DNA of 64,000 bases from NCBI GenBank assembly GCA_026770025.1, contig JAMXDE010000004.1, forward strand, positions 558,001 through 622,000, written 5' to 3'. Below are positions 27,739 to 36,872 of this stretch, in pieces; the stretch's first letter is position 1, and every line of letters begins with the position of its first letter. A program made the translations under genes and the position numbers. The notes under the pieces are model-generated. The model had not been told where the DNA came from and did no database searches. It worked only from the letters and a program-made list of their open reading frames with translations. This DNA comes from Craspedostauros australis (lineage: Eukaryota; Bacillariophyta; Bacillariophyceae; Mastogloiales; Achnanthaceae).

Positions 27739-30700
27739 TCACTCCGCTTTTTCAGCAGCGCCGTCCGTCTCATTCACTTTGGATGATTTGGTACTCATAG
27801 AGCGGACGAAGTCCACCAATGTTGCCCGATCCATGTATGAATCCACTTGTACTGTACCCTCATCCTCATCTATAACCTTGTACAGCTTCACCATGGACAT
27901 CTGGCTGTACTCATCATCAGTACCATCACTCTCTGCTCCCCCACTGCGGAGGACATGAATGTCTCTCATCAGTTGGGGTTGTAGAATCAGCTTGCTGAAA
28001 TCTGGATGAGTGAACAAATCTTTCTCATTTTCAGCTGCCACTCTCATTGCTGCATCCTTCAACACCACGCAGTTGTGTTGATGGGCGAATATCAGCACAT
28101 CTATCATGGTGTCCTCTGTGAGATGCTTGCGGGCCAACTCTGCTTCAAGAACAAGCTTGAGTCGCCAGAAACCGAACAGGTCGGCCACAAGGATCAGCTG
28201 TTGCAGATCATCCTGTCCAGTGAGGATGGGAGTTGACTGGTGAAGGGCATCTGCATCGTGGTGAGCGTCAGCACGAGCGCCAACGTGAGCAGCAGCGTTG
28301 TCACAAGCACTGTCATCAAAGGATATCTCGCCTGTGTAGATGCATTGGAGGATGTATCGGATGTGTTTTGCTTGAAGGTTGGGAAGAGGGATAGTTACTT
28401 GCATGGGGGGCGTGCCGTCTTTGGTACCATCATTCGTGTGCTGATGTTGGATTCCAGAGCTGATCAGTGTCTCAATGGATGGGACGGAGATCATGAGGAC
28501 TTCAGCGTTTGCCTTGATTGGTTGTTGGTCGTCGCCCTGTCCACACAAGAAGATTGTGTCTGGCCTGTTCTCGGTATGAAAGGATCTGAGCCGGTCTTTT
28601 CCGATGCTGATGGTGGTCCTCTTGTGGCTACTGTGTTTGTGTTCATTCTCTTGCTTCTTCCGCTTCAACTGCTGTCTCAACTGCTCTTGTAGTTGTTCAT
28701 TCTCTTGCTTCAACTGCTGTCCCAACTGTTCTTGTGAATGTTGATTCCCTTTCTTCTTCTGCTTCAAATGCGGTCTCAAATGTTCTTGTGGTTGTTTATT
28801 CTTTTGCTCGTTTTGTTGCAAGCGTTGCTGCAGTTGTGGGTTGTGGTGAATGCGACGCTTCATGATCAATCTCTTGATTCCAGTGTCAAGGTCTGCATCG
28901 ATCAAATCGAGGGGGGTTTTGTTGCCGTTGTTTTGAATGTCGGGATCGGCATGGGCTGATTCGATGAGGTACTTCACACACTCCAGCTTGCCGTTGCGGC
29001 ATGCGTGATGAAGGGGAGTGGAACCAAAGATGCTTTTGCAGTCGATGTTCGCCTCACATGATTCGATGAGGTACTTCGCACACTCCAGCTGGCCATTCAA
29101 GCATGCCCGATGAAGGGGAGTGTTGCCATCATTGTCTTTGCAGTTGATGTTGCCCTCACATGATTCGATGACATACTTCACACACTCCAGGTGGCCGTTG
29201 TGGCATGCGTAATGAAGGGGAGCGTTTCCATTGTTGTCTTTGCAGTTGATGGTCCCCTCACATGATTCGATGAGGTACTTCACACACTCCAGGTGGCCGT
29301 TGCGGCATGCCCGATGAAGGGGAGTGTTTCCATTGTTGTCTTTGCAGTTGATGTTTGCCTCACATGATTCGATGAGGTACTTCGCACACTCCAGGTGGCC
29401 GTTGTAGCATGCCCGATGAAGGGGAGTGTTTCCATTGTTGTCTTTGCAGTTGATGTTGCCCTCACATGATTCGATGAGGTACTTGATACACTCCAGGTGG
29501 CCGTTGTGGCATGCCCGATGAAGGGGAGTGGAACCAAAGTTGTTTTGGCAGTTAATGTTGCCCTCACATGATTCGATGAGGTATTCCGCACACTCCAGGT
29601 GGCCATTGCGGCATGCCACATGAAGAGGAGTGTTTCCATTGTTGTCTTGGCAGTTGATGTTAGCCTCACATGATTCGATGAGGTACTCCACACACTCCAG
29701 GTGGCCATGTATGCATGCCACATGAAAGGGAGTGTTTCCAATTGTGTCTTTGCCGTTGATGGTCGCCCCACATGATATGATGAGGTGTTTCACACACTTC
29801 AGGTCATCGTTGCGGCATGCCCAATGAAGGGGAGTGAAACCATCGTAGATTTTGCAGTTGATGTTCGCCTCACATGATTCGATGAGGTACTCCACACACT
29901 TGAGCTGGCCGTTTATGCATGCCACATGAAGGGGAGTGTTTCCATTGTTGTCTTTGCAGTTGATGTTCGCCTCACATGATTCGATGAGGTACTTGATACA
30001 CTCCAGGTGGCCGTTGCGGCATGCCCGATGAAGGGAAGTGGAGCCAGCATTGTCTTTGCAGTTGATGTTTGCCTCACATGATTCGATGAGGTACTTCGCA
30101 CACTCCAGCTGACCACGCATGCATGCCCGATGAAGGGGAGTGTTTCCAGCTTTGTCTTTGCAGTTGATGTTGCCCTCACATGATTCGATGAGGTACTTGA
30201 TACACTCCAGGTGGCCGTTGTGGCATGCGTAATGAAGGGGAGTGCTTCCATTGTTGTTTTGGCAGTCGATGTTCGCCTCACATGATTCGATGAGGTACTC
30301 CGCACACTCCAGCTGACCACGCATGCATGCCCGATGAAGGGGAGTGTTTCCATTGTTGTCTTGGCAGTTGATGTTAGCCTCACATGATTTGATGAGGTAC
30401 TTCACACACTCCAGGTGGCCATGTATGCATGCCACATGAAAGGGAGTGTTTCCAATTGTGTCTTTGCCGTTGATGGTCGCCCCACATGATATGATGAGGT
30501 GTTTCACACACTTCAGGTCATCGTTGCGGCATGCCCAATGAAGGGGAGTGAAACCATCGTAGATTTTGCAGTTGGTGTTCGCCTCACATGATTCGATGAG
30601 GTACTCCACACACTTGAGCTGGCCGTTTATGCATGCCACATGAAGGGGAGTGTTTCCATTGTTGTCTTCGCAGTTGATGTTCGCCTCACATGATTTGATG

Positions 30701-31098
30701 AGGTACTCCGCACACTCCAGCTGACCACGCATGCATGCGTAATGAAGGGAAGTGGAGCCAGCATTGTCTTTGCAGTTGATGTTTGCCTCACATGATTCGA
30801 TGAGGTACTTCACACACTTCAGCTGGCCGTTGTGGCATGCGTAATGAAGGGGAGTGGAGCCAGCGTTGTCTTCGCAGTTGATGTCAGCTCCACATGATTT
30901 GATGAGGTACCTGATACACTCCAGCTGGCCGTGTATGCATGCCTCATGAAGGACAGTGCGACCAAACCAGTCTATAACCTTGTTGGCATCAACCCGTTTT
31001 TTCTTGCTCTTCTTGTTCTGCTTCTTCCATTTCTTCAACACCGACAAGGTACCTTCCCAGGCAGCATCAAACAGTTGTTCGTTCGTAACATTCGGCAT
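27739..31098 (-). CDS. Ankyrin-repeat protein with C-terminal BTB/BACK domain
   Basis: A 1119-residue protein, ATG at 31098, TGA at 27739. After a Lys-rich N-terminus (~20-40) come about 20 ankyrin repeats of exactly 34 residues (~43-722) with the consensus G-TPLH-AC--G-LEC-KYLIESC, and a degenerate capping repeat. A Gln/Lys-rich coiled-coil-like linker follows (~755-825; QQRLQQNEQKNKQPQEHL). A BTB/POZ domain lies at ~834-985 (PDTIFLCGQGDD, HIRYILQCIYTGEISFDD, LQQLILVADLFGFWRLKL), then a BACK-like segment (TEDTMIDVLIFAHQHNC). Ankyrin-BTB proteins often act as substrate adaptors for cullin-3 ubiquitin ligases; that role is inferred here. The unusual feature is the very high identity between repeats, and their Cys content (LESCE, NCKD). 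Confidence 0.9.
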   Translation of the reverse strand: MPNVTNEQLFDAAWEGTLSVLKKWKKQNKKSKKKRVDANKVIDWFGRTVLHEACIHGQLECIRYLIKSCGADINCEDNAGSTPLHYACHNGQLKCVKYLIESCEANINCKDNAGSTSLHYACMRGQLECAEYLIKSCEANINCEDNNGNTPLHVACINGQLKCVEYLIESCEANTNCKIYDGFTPLHWACRNDDLKCVKHLIISCGATINGKDTIGNTPFHVACIHGHLECVKYLIKSCEANINCQDNNGNTPLHRACMRGQLECAEYLIESCEANIDCQNNNGSTPLHYACHNGHLECIKYLIESCEGNINCKDKAGNTPLHRACMRGQLECAKYLIESCEANINCKDNAGSTSLHRACRNGHLECIKYLIESCEANINCKDNNGNTPLHVACINGQLKCVEYLIESCEANINCKIYDGFTPLHWACRNDDLKCVKHLIISCGATINGKDTIGNTPFHVACIHGHLECVEYLIESCEANINCQDNNGNTPLHVACRNGHLECAEYLIESCEGNINCQNNFGSTPLHRACHNGHLECIKYLIESCEGNINCKDNNGNTPLHRACYNGHLECAKYLIESCEANINCKDNNGNTPLHRACRNGHLECVKYLIESCEGTINCKDNNGNAPLHYACHNGHLECVKYVIESCEGNINCKDNDGNTPLHRACLNGQLECAKYLIESCEANIDCKSIFGSTPLHHACRNGKLECVKYLIESAHADPDIQNNGNKTPLDLIDADLDTGIKRLIMKRRIHHNPQLQQRLQQNEQKNKQPQEHLRPHLKQKKKGNQHSQEQLGQQLKQENEQLQEQLRQQLKRKKQENEHKHSSHKRTTISIGKDRLRSFHTENRPDTIFLCGQGDDQQPIKANAEVLMISVPSIETLISSGIQHQHTNDGTKDGTPPMQVTIPLPNLQAKHIRYILQCIYTGEISFDDSACDNAAAHVGARADAHHDADALHQSTPILTGQDDLQQLILVADLFGFWRLKLVLEAELARKHLTEDTMIDVLIFAHQHNCVVLKDAAMRVAAENEKDLFTHPDFSKLILQPQLMRDIHVLRSGGAESDGTDDEYSQMSMVKLYKVIDEDEGTVQVDSYMDRATLVDFVRSMSTKSSKVNETDGAAEKAE
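28934..30975 (-). repeat. Tandem 102-bp repeat array coding the ankyrin repeats
   Basis: About 20 head-to-tail 102-bp units with high DNA identity, for instance repeated CACATGATTCGATGAGGTAC blocks. Repeats 4-6 and 11-13 are almost identical across more than 200 bases at an offset of exactly 714 bp (7 units), so part of the array was duplicated as a block. Such arrays change length easily by unequal exchange. Confidence 0.9.
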
Positions 31099-31721
31099 GT
31101 TGAGGGGATGGTCGATGGTTGCTGGACGATTGACGTTGGACGATTGGCGTTGGATTGCCTGTCGAGGAGGTGTGTAGTCTGAGCGACCTATGGCAGAGAT
31201 GTCGATTGTGTGTCTTCAATGGCTTGCATCAGTATGAGTATCATGCACTGTGTGATGAATATGAGTGGCAATTCGGTGTCTGTTGTTGAGGTGCTCGAGT
31301 ATGGGGTTGTGTTGTTGTGTTGTGGTCTTGTTTGCATGTATCCTCTCCTCTTGATCGCGTCCCTCTCTCTCTCTCTCTGTGTGGTTGCCTGTGTTTGTCT
31401 CCTCATGATCGCGCCCCTCTGATTCGTGTGGGCGGAACCTTCTCTTGATCGCACCCTTCTGGTTCGTGTGGATTGGATCCTTCTGGGACACTCGGCAAAT
31501 GCATCAACCTCGACGGCATTCGACTAATTCGACCTCATCGCTCTTCTCCTTCAATTTTTCGCTTCGTTCTCCTCTTCGAAGGCCATCATTGTAAAAAGTA
31601 CGTTGGGAATGATAGGTTAAATAATTGATCTCATTTAAATGTCAATGACATGTACACAGGCATACTCATAACATATTGATGTTTGTTGTTCAAGCTATCG
31701 AGTCCCGCGCAACGCCTCTCC

Positions 31722-31925
31722 ATACCAAAAAATGGAAAGCACAATGGAAAATGGATTTCGCTTTTCCATTAATTGAAAGCCAGTCCCGATAATGTAAAAT
31801 AAAATGGATAATGGAAACGCGTTTTCAATTAATTGATTTCGCTCCAAAAAATGGAAAGTAATTGGGCCCAGCGCAATTCTAAAAGGCCAACCTCAATCAC
31901 TCGTGAATGACGTCCCACAATGACA
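31722..31925 (+). repeat. Dispersed repeat R2, copy 1
   Basis: AT-rich DNA with CCAAAAAATGGAAAG twice and CATTAATTGAAA-type blocks, ending in ATTGGGCCCAGCGCAATTCT and TCGTGAATGACGTCCCACAATGACATT. The same blocks, in the same order and orientation, recur at about 38705-38925. Confidence 0.65.
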
Positions 31926-32417
31926 TTCCATCTCAGCCAGTCTTCTCTGCCCACGCAACTTGACGACAGATGATTCCCAAACAAACACAGCAACATGAGT
32001 CTCGACACCCGAGATGACAAGGAATAAGCACAACAATAGTGGGCTAATTATGTTACTGTTGACATGAAGCATGAACAAGGTCATCCTGCGATCGTTTCAC
32101 AACATGCTCAAACTCCATCACATAATGACACGGTGGTGCTTCAATCTTGAAGAGTGCTTTGTTACTCTACTGTATTGAAGTACTAACGTGGGGGGTAAAT
32201 CGGGGACTGGCCAGTTGTGTGCTGGCTGGGCCCACTTGCCTGTTGGTGGCTGCTCTGCTCCTCTGCGTAAGGGCGAACTGAGAGTTCGATTCCTTGTAGC
32301 ATGTCCTTCATTTGCCTTGGTAGGCCCTGGGGACGACATCGTCGAGTCCCTTGGGGTCACCATGAGTAGGATAATGTTGGACGTGTTGAGCTGCTGCAGG
32401 CACCTTGGCACAAATCG

Positions 32418-32457
32418 GCTCCATTGTGGCAGGCTGCAACCTGGCACAATGAAGCCG
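32418..32457. repeat. Imperfect hairpin of about 40 bases
   Basis: GGCTCCATTGTGGCAGG and CCTGGCACAATGAAGCC are reverse complements at 15 of 17 positions, separated by 6 bases. It precedes a C/G homopolymer patch. No terminator role is claimed. Confidence 0.6.
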
Positions 32458-32798
32458 GTCTCTCCCCCCGGGCGGGCGGGCGGAAAGGAAAAAGTTGACA
32501 ACAAAGAAGGGCGAGTTTTCAGTGATCAATCCTGAATCCTCGTGCTTGTTTGGTGTCTGGATGTGATGATGATTGTTGTTGTGAGAGGAGCAGGCTGTTG
32601 ATTTGGACATAAATCCTCATCCTCACCTCTGGATCGTAGACCACGCATCAAGACTTGTTCATGATCTTCATGGTGTGTTCAACTCGTGATTTGGATGGAT
32701 CGCTTGAGTCCACCTGTGCTTGACTCCATCCGGTCCTGTGAGTCTGATGCCTCTCGTGGCCGAGCGCAGTCTTACCTCCTTAGTTGAGACACGAGTGG

Positions 32799-33707
32799 CT
32801 ACACTGCGAACAATTCAGACCCGTTGTCCATCTGGTACTGCAGAATCACACACACGGCTTCGAAGGCGTGTACATGGCACTGGTGACCGTGGCGAAAGGT
32901 GTCATCCATGATCTTGAATTTTTTGATCCGACCGTTGAAGCTCTCGTGTCGGCAACGAGCTCGGCTCTTGAACTTGGCGAGGTGTCGCGAATCTGTGCCG
33001 CTTGGCAATGACAATTTTTTGCGTTCGTTGGGTTCGCTCGTTTGGTATCCCCGGTCGGCGATGGCCAATTTGCCTCTTGCGATTTTGTCCTTGAGGCCTT
33101 GGCGGAAGATGGTTCTGTCGTGTGTGCCGCCTGGAAATGGACCGTTGATCCAAACGCATTTTGATGTGAAGACCGAAATCGCGATCTCGTACTTCACCGC
33201 GCCATGATTAAATTTGTGAGAGAACTGCGCTCGGTCCACTGGCAGTGTTGGGTGCTTGGGTTCCCACGTGCGGAAATCAGTGCCATCCACTGTCACCGCA
33301 AAAATGGCTGAATTGGGGTAGTCCAACGACTTGTTCCAGACGATCTTCTTTGCGCGCAATGCTGCGATGCGTTTGATCCAGTTCCAAATTGCTTCGCCTC
33401 GGGCATACCGCTCACAGATACCGAAACGGGAAACGATGATGCCCGAGTTCTTTGGATAGAGCCACAGATAATAGAGAGCAATCATAAAGAATGTGAACCC
33501 TTTCATTGTTTGCTCTTTCGTGCTAATCGCAGCTGCAGAGATCGTCGTATGACACAAGTCAAACCAGATCTCAGCAACATCAAGCGGATTGGAACCGTAA
33601 TGTTGTCGGAAGAGTTTGACAAGAGTGCGGTTTGATGTTTGTTCGGTGTGTTGAATCCCCACCAGCTGAAGCCCGAGCGTGAGAACAGTGTTTGGACTCA
33701 AAAACAT
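32799..33707 (-). CDS. PIF/Harbinger-type DDE transposase
   Basis: A 302-residue protein, ATG at 33705-33707, TAG at 32799. It belongs to the HARBI1/DDE_Tnp_4 type. The first catalytic Asp is in FAVTVDGTDFRTWEPKHP (~168), the second in NGPFPGGTHDRTIFRQG (~215), and the conserved Glu follows in CRHESFNGRIKKFKIM (~265); a further Asp is in LAIADRGYQ. Transposases of this class cut and paste the element and usually need a separate element-encoded partner protein. A likely partner is encoded divergently at 36873-37403. The frame is intact. A decayed homologue lies at 52550-53345. No terminal repeats were identified for this copy. Confidence 0.85.
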   Translation of the reverse strand: MFLSPNTVLTLGLQLVGIQHTEQTSNRTLVKLFRQHYGSNPLDVAEIWFDLCHTTISAAAISTKEQTMKGFTFFMIALYYLWLYPKNSGIIVSRFGICERYARGEAIWNWIKRIAALRAKKIVWNKSLDYPNSAIFAVTVDGTDFRTWEPKHPTLPVDRAQFSHKFNHGAVKYEIAISVFTSKCVWINGPFPGGTHDRTIFRQGLKDKIARGKLAIADRGYQTSEPNERKKLSLPSGTDSRHLAKFKSRARCRHESFNGRIKKFKIMDDTFRHGHQCHVHAFEAVCVILQYQMDNGSELFAV

Positions 33708-34171
33708 GCTGCAGTGGTTGGTGCGCGATGATTGTCTTCGTTGCTGTTGCTGTTGTTGCGATGTCTGGTGTTCCTCTTGCTGCTCTTTATGCTAATGCTG
33801 ATGCTAATGCTAACGGTAGTTGTACAACTAGCACTTCTGGTTGAAGAATCAACAGTGTGCCATGAACGCTACAACCGATGGCGATGCGATCGATCAAAAC
33901 AACCGAACGCCACGAAATCGCCAGCGCGCACGAAAGCAAACAGCAACATGTGATCATACTCGTACACAGAGAAGTAATCGAGCCAACCCCTTTGGCGACA
34001 TGTCTCAAACCCACGAAATCAAATTCAATCGCTGTTACTGTTACTCGTTGGGCCCCGTGTTCGCGAGTTGCCAACCACGAGCATCGTGCCTGGTCGCGTT
34101 GCTGTTACTGTTGCTGTTGTCAACATGTTGGCACAGATGATGATGCCATAGTTCATCTCTTCCAGAACAAC
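33708..34171. other. Divergent spacer between transposase and KOW-like gene
   Basis: About 460 bases with CTGTTG-type low-complexity runs near 33735-33825 and 34100-34130. The phase of the downstream gene is open through part of it but without a convincing ATG context, so it is treated as promoter and leader. An AG acceptor-like site (CTCTTCCAG) lies just before the ATG at 34172, so an upstream exon is possible. Confidence 0.4.
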
Positions 34172-34588
34172 ATGGTAATGAAAGGAAAACCAATCACAGC
34201 CGTTGGTGGCAAGTACAAAGGCCTTATTGGGTGGGTGAATACCCAGAAGGCACAAACAAAGACTCGCATTCCGGTTATCTTGCAATTGGACAACGGGCAT
34301 CTGAAGGCAACCGCGATCAGCAAGGACAACGTCAAGCGCCGCAAGATCCCAGAGAACAAAGTCGAGGCGATCTTGCAACAGCATGCTGATATCAACAAGC
34401 TGGTTGACAAGCTTGCTATGGCGATGTGCGAGTGCAACATCCTTGACACTGGGGATATCGGAGGATTCCAAAACATTCTTATTCGGAAGATGAAGCAAGC
34501 CTCGCAAATCCGTGTACAGCTTGGCGATGACGCGGATCATCGCTTCGTTGGTGTTGATGAAATCCCTCGCAATCCGGGCATGGCCTGA
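34172..34588 (+). CDS. Small KOW-motif-like protein, function unknown
   Basis: A 138-residue protein. The start is the ATG at 34172; longer in-phase readings pass through low-complexity DNA. The N-terminus reads ITAVGGKYKGLIGWVNTQ, which fits a KOW motif, a short beta-barrel element found in Spt5/NusG and some ribosomal proteins that bind nucleic acid. The rest is a helical, charged segment (VEAILQQHADINKLVDKLA, QNILIRKMKQASQI). It may be cargo of the transposable element around it or a host gene. Weakly supported. Confidence 0.5.
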   Translation: MVMKGKPITAVGGKYKGLIGWVNTQKAQTKTRIPVILQLDNGHLKATAISKDNVKRRKIPENKVEAILQQHADINKLVDKLAMAMCECNILDTGDIGGFQNILIRKMKQASQIRVQLGDDADHRFVGVDEIPRNPGMA

Positions 34589-34740
34589 TGGACACAAGGC
34601 AGAGCACAGCGCAACACCAACCCCACCATATCAGTAGGACACTAAACTAGGCAACATACCAATCAATACAATACTACACATGTTCACTCATTATCCTGTT
34701 ACGTTGATGCTGCAGTTCCAATTGCAGCTGCTCTTGTTCT

Positions 34741-34813
34741 GTGTTGTGCTGTGTTGTGCTGTGTTGTGCTGTGTTGTGCTGTGTTGTGCTGTGTTGTGCT
34801 GTGCTGTGCTGTG
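34741..34813. repeat. 10-bp tandem repeat
   Basis: Six perfect copies of GTGTTGTGCT followed by two shortened units, ending just before the 3' end of the 434-residue gene. Confidence 0.9.
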
Positions 34814-34824
34814 CCAACTACTAC

Positions 34825-36129
34825 CTAGACGTCGCCGTCGCCATTTCCACTGCCAGTCTTCTTCGCCTTCAACATGGCGAGATAATTCTTCATGCCCTTC
34901 GCAGCAGGCTTGGCATTCAAGCGACCGCCTTGCACCACGACTTTCCAGTATGCCGATGCTCCATAAGTGACACATCCAAGCTCAGTTGCGGTTTCGTCAG
35001 CCTCTTGCACAGAGATGTGAGTGCGGATGGCGTTGTCTGTGAGTTTTTCGAAGACGTTGTGGTCGAACGCAACACCAGCAGGGAAAATGAGAAGCCAGTA
35101 GGAGTACTTCCGATGCTCCGATCCTTCGATGCTTGCCATGGTGGATCCAAGCGCAATTCTTGCGCTCCCAGCTTCTTCGTCGGTTAAGTAGAAGTCGTGC
35201 GGATTGCGATGCCAGCCGTAAGTGCTGGGTCCGCGAATCACGAGGGCACGATTGGCGACCAATGGCATGTCGACAGGGACTGTCGCAGTCCACTTGTCGA
35301 AGTCGTGGATCGAAGAAGGGACTCGGATGTGATACCCAGAGAAATTTCCGCTCTTCACACCCATGTCATTGACAAGATCAATGAGGAAACGCCCATTGCG
35401 CTCAGGGAAGTCGAGGTTGACAGGGATCTTGTACGGATTCGCCTTGGTGCCATCATCAGCATTGTTGAACAAAGAAGCAAGCATCGGGTCTTGCTCGATG
35501 TGCTTGTTCCGATGTCCATGCGGGGTCAAGACAGGTGACGCGAAGATTGGAACCGGCGAAGAGAACGCTGGAACTGGGGAAGTGAAGGCTGCCTCAGCGA
35601 CTTGAACACGCTGTGGTGTCTCTGATGGCTTGCTTTCAATGATCACTGTCTTGCACGGGGTGGAAAGAGTATTGACATTCATTGTGGTGGCGTTGGATTG
35701 CTGTGTTTGCGCGGGGGTGGCGTTTTTGGCTGACAGAGCAGCTGATGAAGAAGCTGCAGACAAAGAAGCAGTAGATGAGTGCAGCGAGATGGAGTCAAGT
35801 GCATCGGTGAGGCTGTCCACAAGGTCGCTGATGTCATTGCTGCTGTCATCCGTGAGCTCGCCAAGGGTCCCCTCACCTGGCTGGATGTGAGTCTTCTCCA
35901 AGAACGACATGTAGCTTGTGATGGTTCGCCTCTTCAATAAAGAGAACTGACGGCTGCTTTGGACACAAAGTTGACTTCCTGGTAGACCAAACACTGATGT
36001 GTTCTTATCGCAGACCTCTCTGGCAAATCTGATTGCTTTTCTCGTTTTGCCTGTACGTTCGACAGCAAGTGCGACGCTCCGACTCAAAGACTTACGTTGA
36101 TTTTTAGTATTGTCGATGGTTTGCATCAT
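34825..36129 (-). CDS. 434-residue protein of unknown function
   Basis: ATG at 36127-36129, stop at 34825. The N-terminal ~90 residues are basic (TGKTRKAIRFAREVCDKN). A Ser/Thr/Ala-rich region with a three-fold SPVP-type repeat (FTSPVPAFSSPVPIFASPVL) follows at ~180-205. The C-terminal half (~225-420) looks folded: PYKIPVNLDFPERNGRFLID, GYHIRVPSSIHDFDKWTATV, YWLLIFPAGVAFDHNVF. I do not recognise the family. It lies between a transposase and that transposase's likely partner, so it may be element-borne, but no second copy was found in the other element of the window. Composition and length support a real gene. Confidence 0.6.
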   Translation of the reverse strand: MMQTIDNTKNQRKSLSRSVALAVERTGKTRKAIRFAREVCDKNTSVFGLPGSQLCVQSSRQFSLLKRRTITSYMSFLEKTHIQPGEGTLGELTDDSSNDISDLVDSLTDALDSISLHSSTASLSAASSSAALSAKNATPAQTQQSNATTMNVNTLSTPCKTVIIESKPSETPQRVQVAEAAFTSPVPAFSSPVPIFASPVLTPHGHRNKHIEQDPMLASLFNNADDGTKANPYKIPVNLDFPERNGRFLIDLVNDMGVKSGNFSGYHIRVPSSIHDFDKWTATVPVDMPLVANRALVIRGPSTYGWHRNPHDFYLTDEEAGSARIALGSTMASIEGSEHRKYSYWLLIFPAGVAFDHNVFEKLTDNAIRTHISVQEADETATELGCVTYGASAYWKVVVQGGRLNAKPAAKGMKNYLAMLKAKKTGSGNGDGDV

Positions 36130-36872
36130 CCAAGATTATGTGATGATACCTGTTCGTTCTGATGCCACAAGTCGAATCGTCGCTGTTTTCTGTGTTGATG
36201 CTCTGTGTTGATGCTCTGTGTTGATGCTCTGTGTTGATGCTCTGTGTTGATGCTCTGTGTTGATGCTCTGTGTTGAGCAAGGAGCTCATCATCAGCTGGG
36301 TTCCACCTCGGCTTCATGCAAGTTACCAGTGTGGCTTGCTCGCCCATCAAATCAAAAGCTGATGATGGGACCAATGCTGGCTTCGAACCCTATTTCCCAC
36401 CGAACTTGAACGGAAGAAGGATCCTTGGATGGCTGCGCGCTTTTGCATGGCATCCAAACCAAATCACCAGCCTGAGTATTGCGATTTCTGTGCGATGCTG
36501 TTCATGTGCAATACTGTCGAAGAGACTATCATGCAAGATCAAAATTGAAGTGCTGCGAAACACATGAGACACTATCCAGCTTCATGCAGATCCAGATTCG
36601 AGCAAAGGCGGCAAGAATGAAATGGGATATTGCTGGCGATTGGATGGTATGATGACAGCGGAGGATGACAGGACGCAACTCGAAGATATTTTGTAGTTGG
36701 ACTTGCAGTGACGAACACAGCAACACATGTTGGACCGCTGGTACCAAGAAGTTGCATGCATGCTGTGATTGGTATGAGTGCTGATGCTGATGTTGGACAG
36801 AGATGATGGACATGATCGGGAAACATCACACATTCGAAATTTCGCAAGTCACATCGTCAGCAAGCAGCAAGG
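36130..36872. other. Divergent spacer with 13-bp tandem repeat
   Basis: About 740 bases between two divergent genes. It contains the tandem repeat at 36189-36276, just upstream of the 434-residue gene, and presumably both promoters. No gene supported. Confidence 0.45.
36189..36276. repeat. 13-bp tandem repeat
   Basis: About 6.8 copies of TCTGTGTTGATGC in a row, with essentially no divergence. It lies 60 bases upstream of the 434-residue gene's start. Confidence 0.9.

Larger units (their letters stand above)
31099..32798. other. Intergenic region with repeat R2 and a hairpin
   Basis: About 1.7 kb with no supported gene. The first ~100 bases are the presumed promoter and leader of the ankyrin-BTB gene. 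A CT repeat lies at about 31360-31378. Repeat R2 copy 1 lies at 31722-31925 and a strong hairpin at 32418-32457. Remaining frames are short and biased. Confidence 0.5.

Noticed and set aside
28934..30975. Satellite DNA
   Set aside because: The 102-bp units keep the reading frame and encode good ankyrin repeats, so they are coding.
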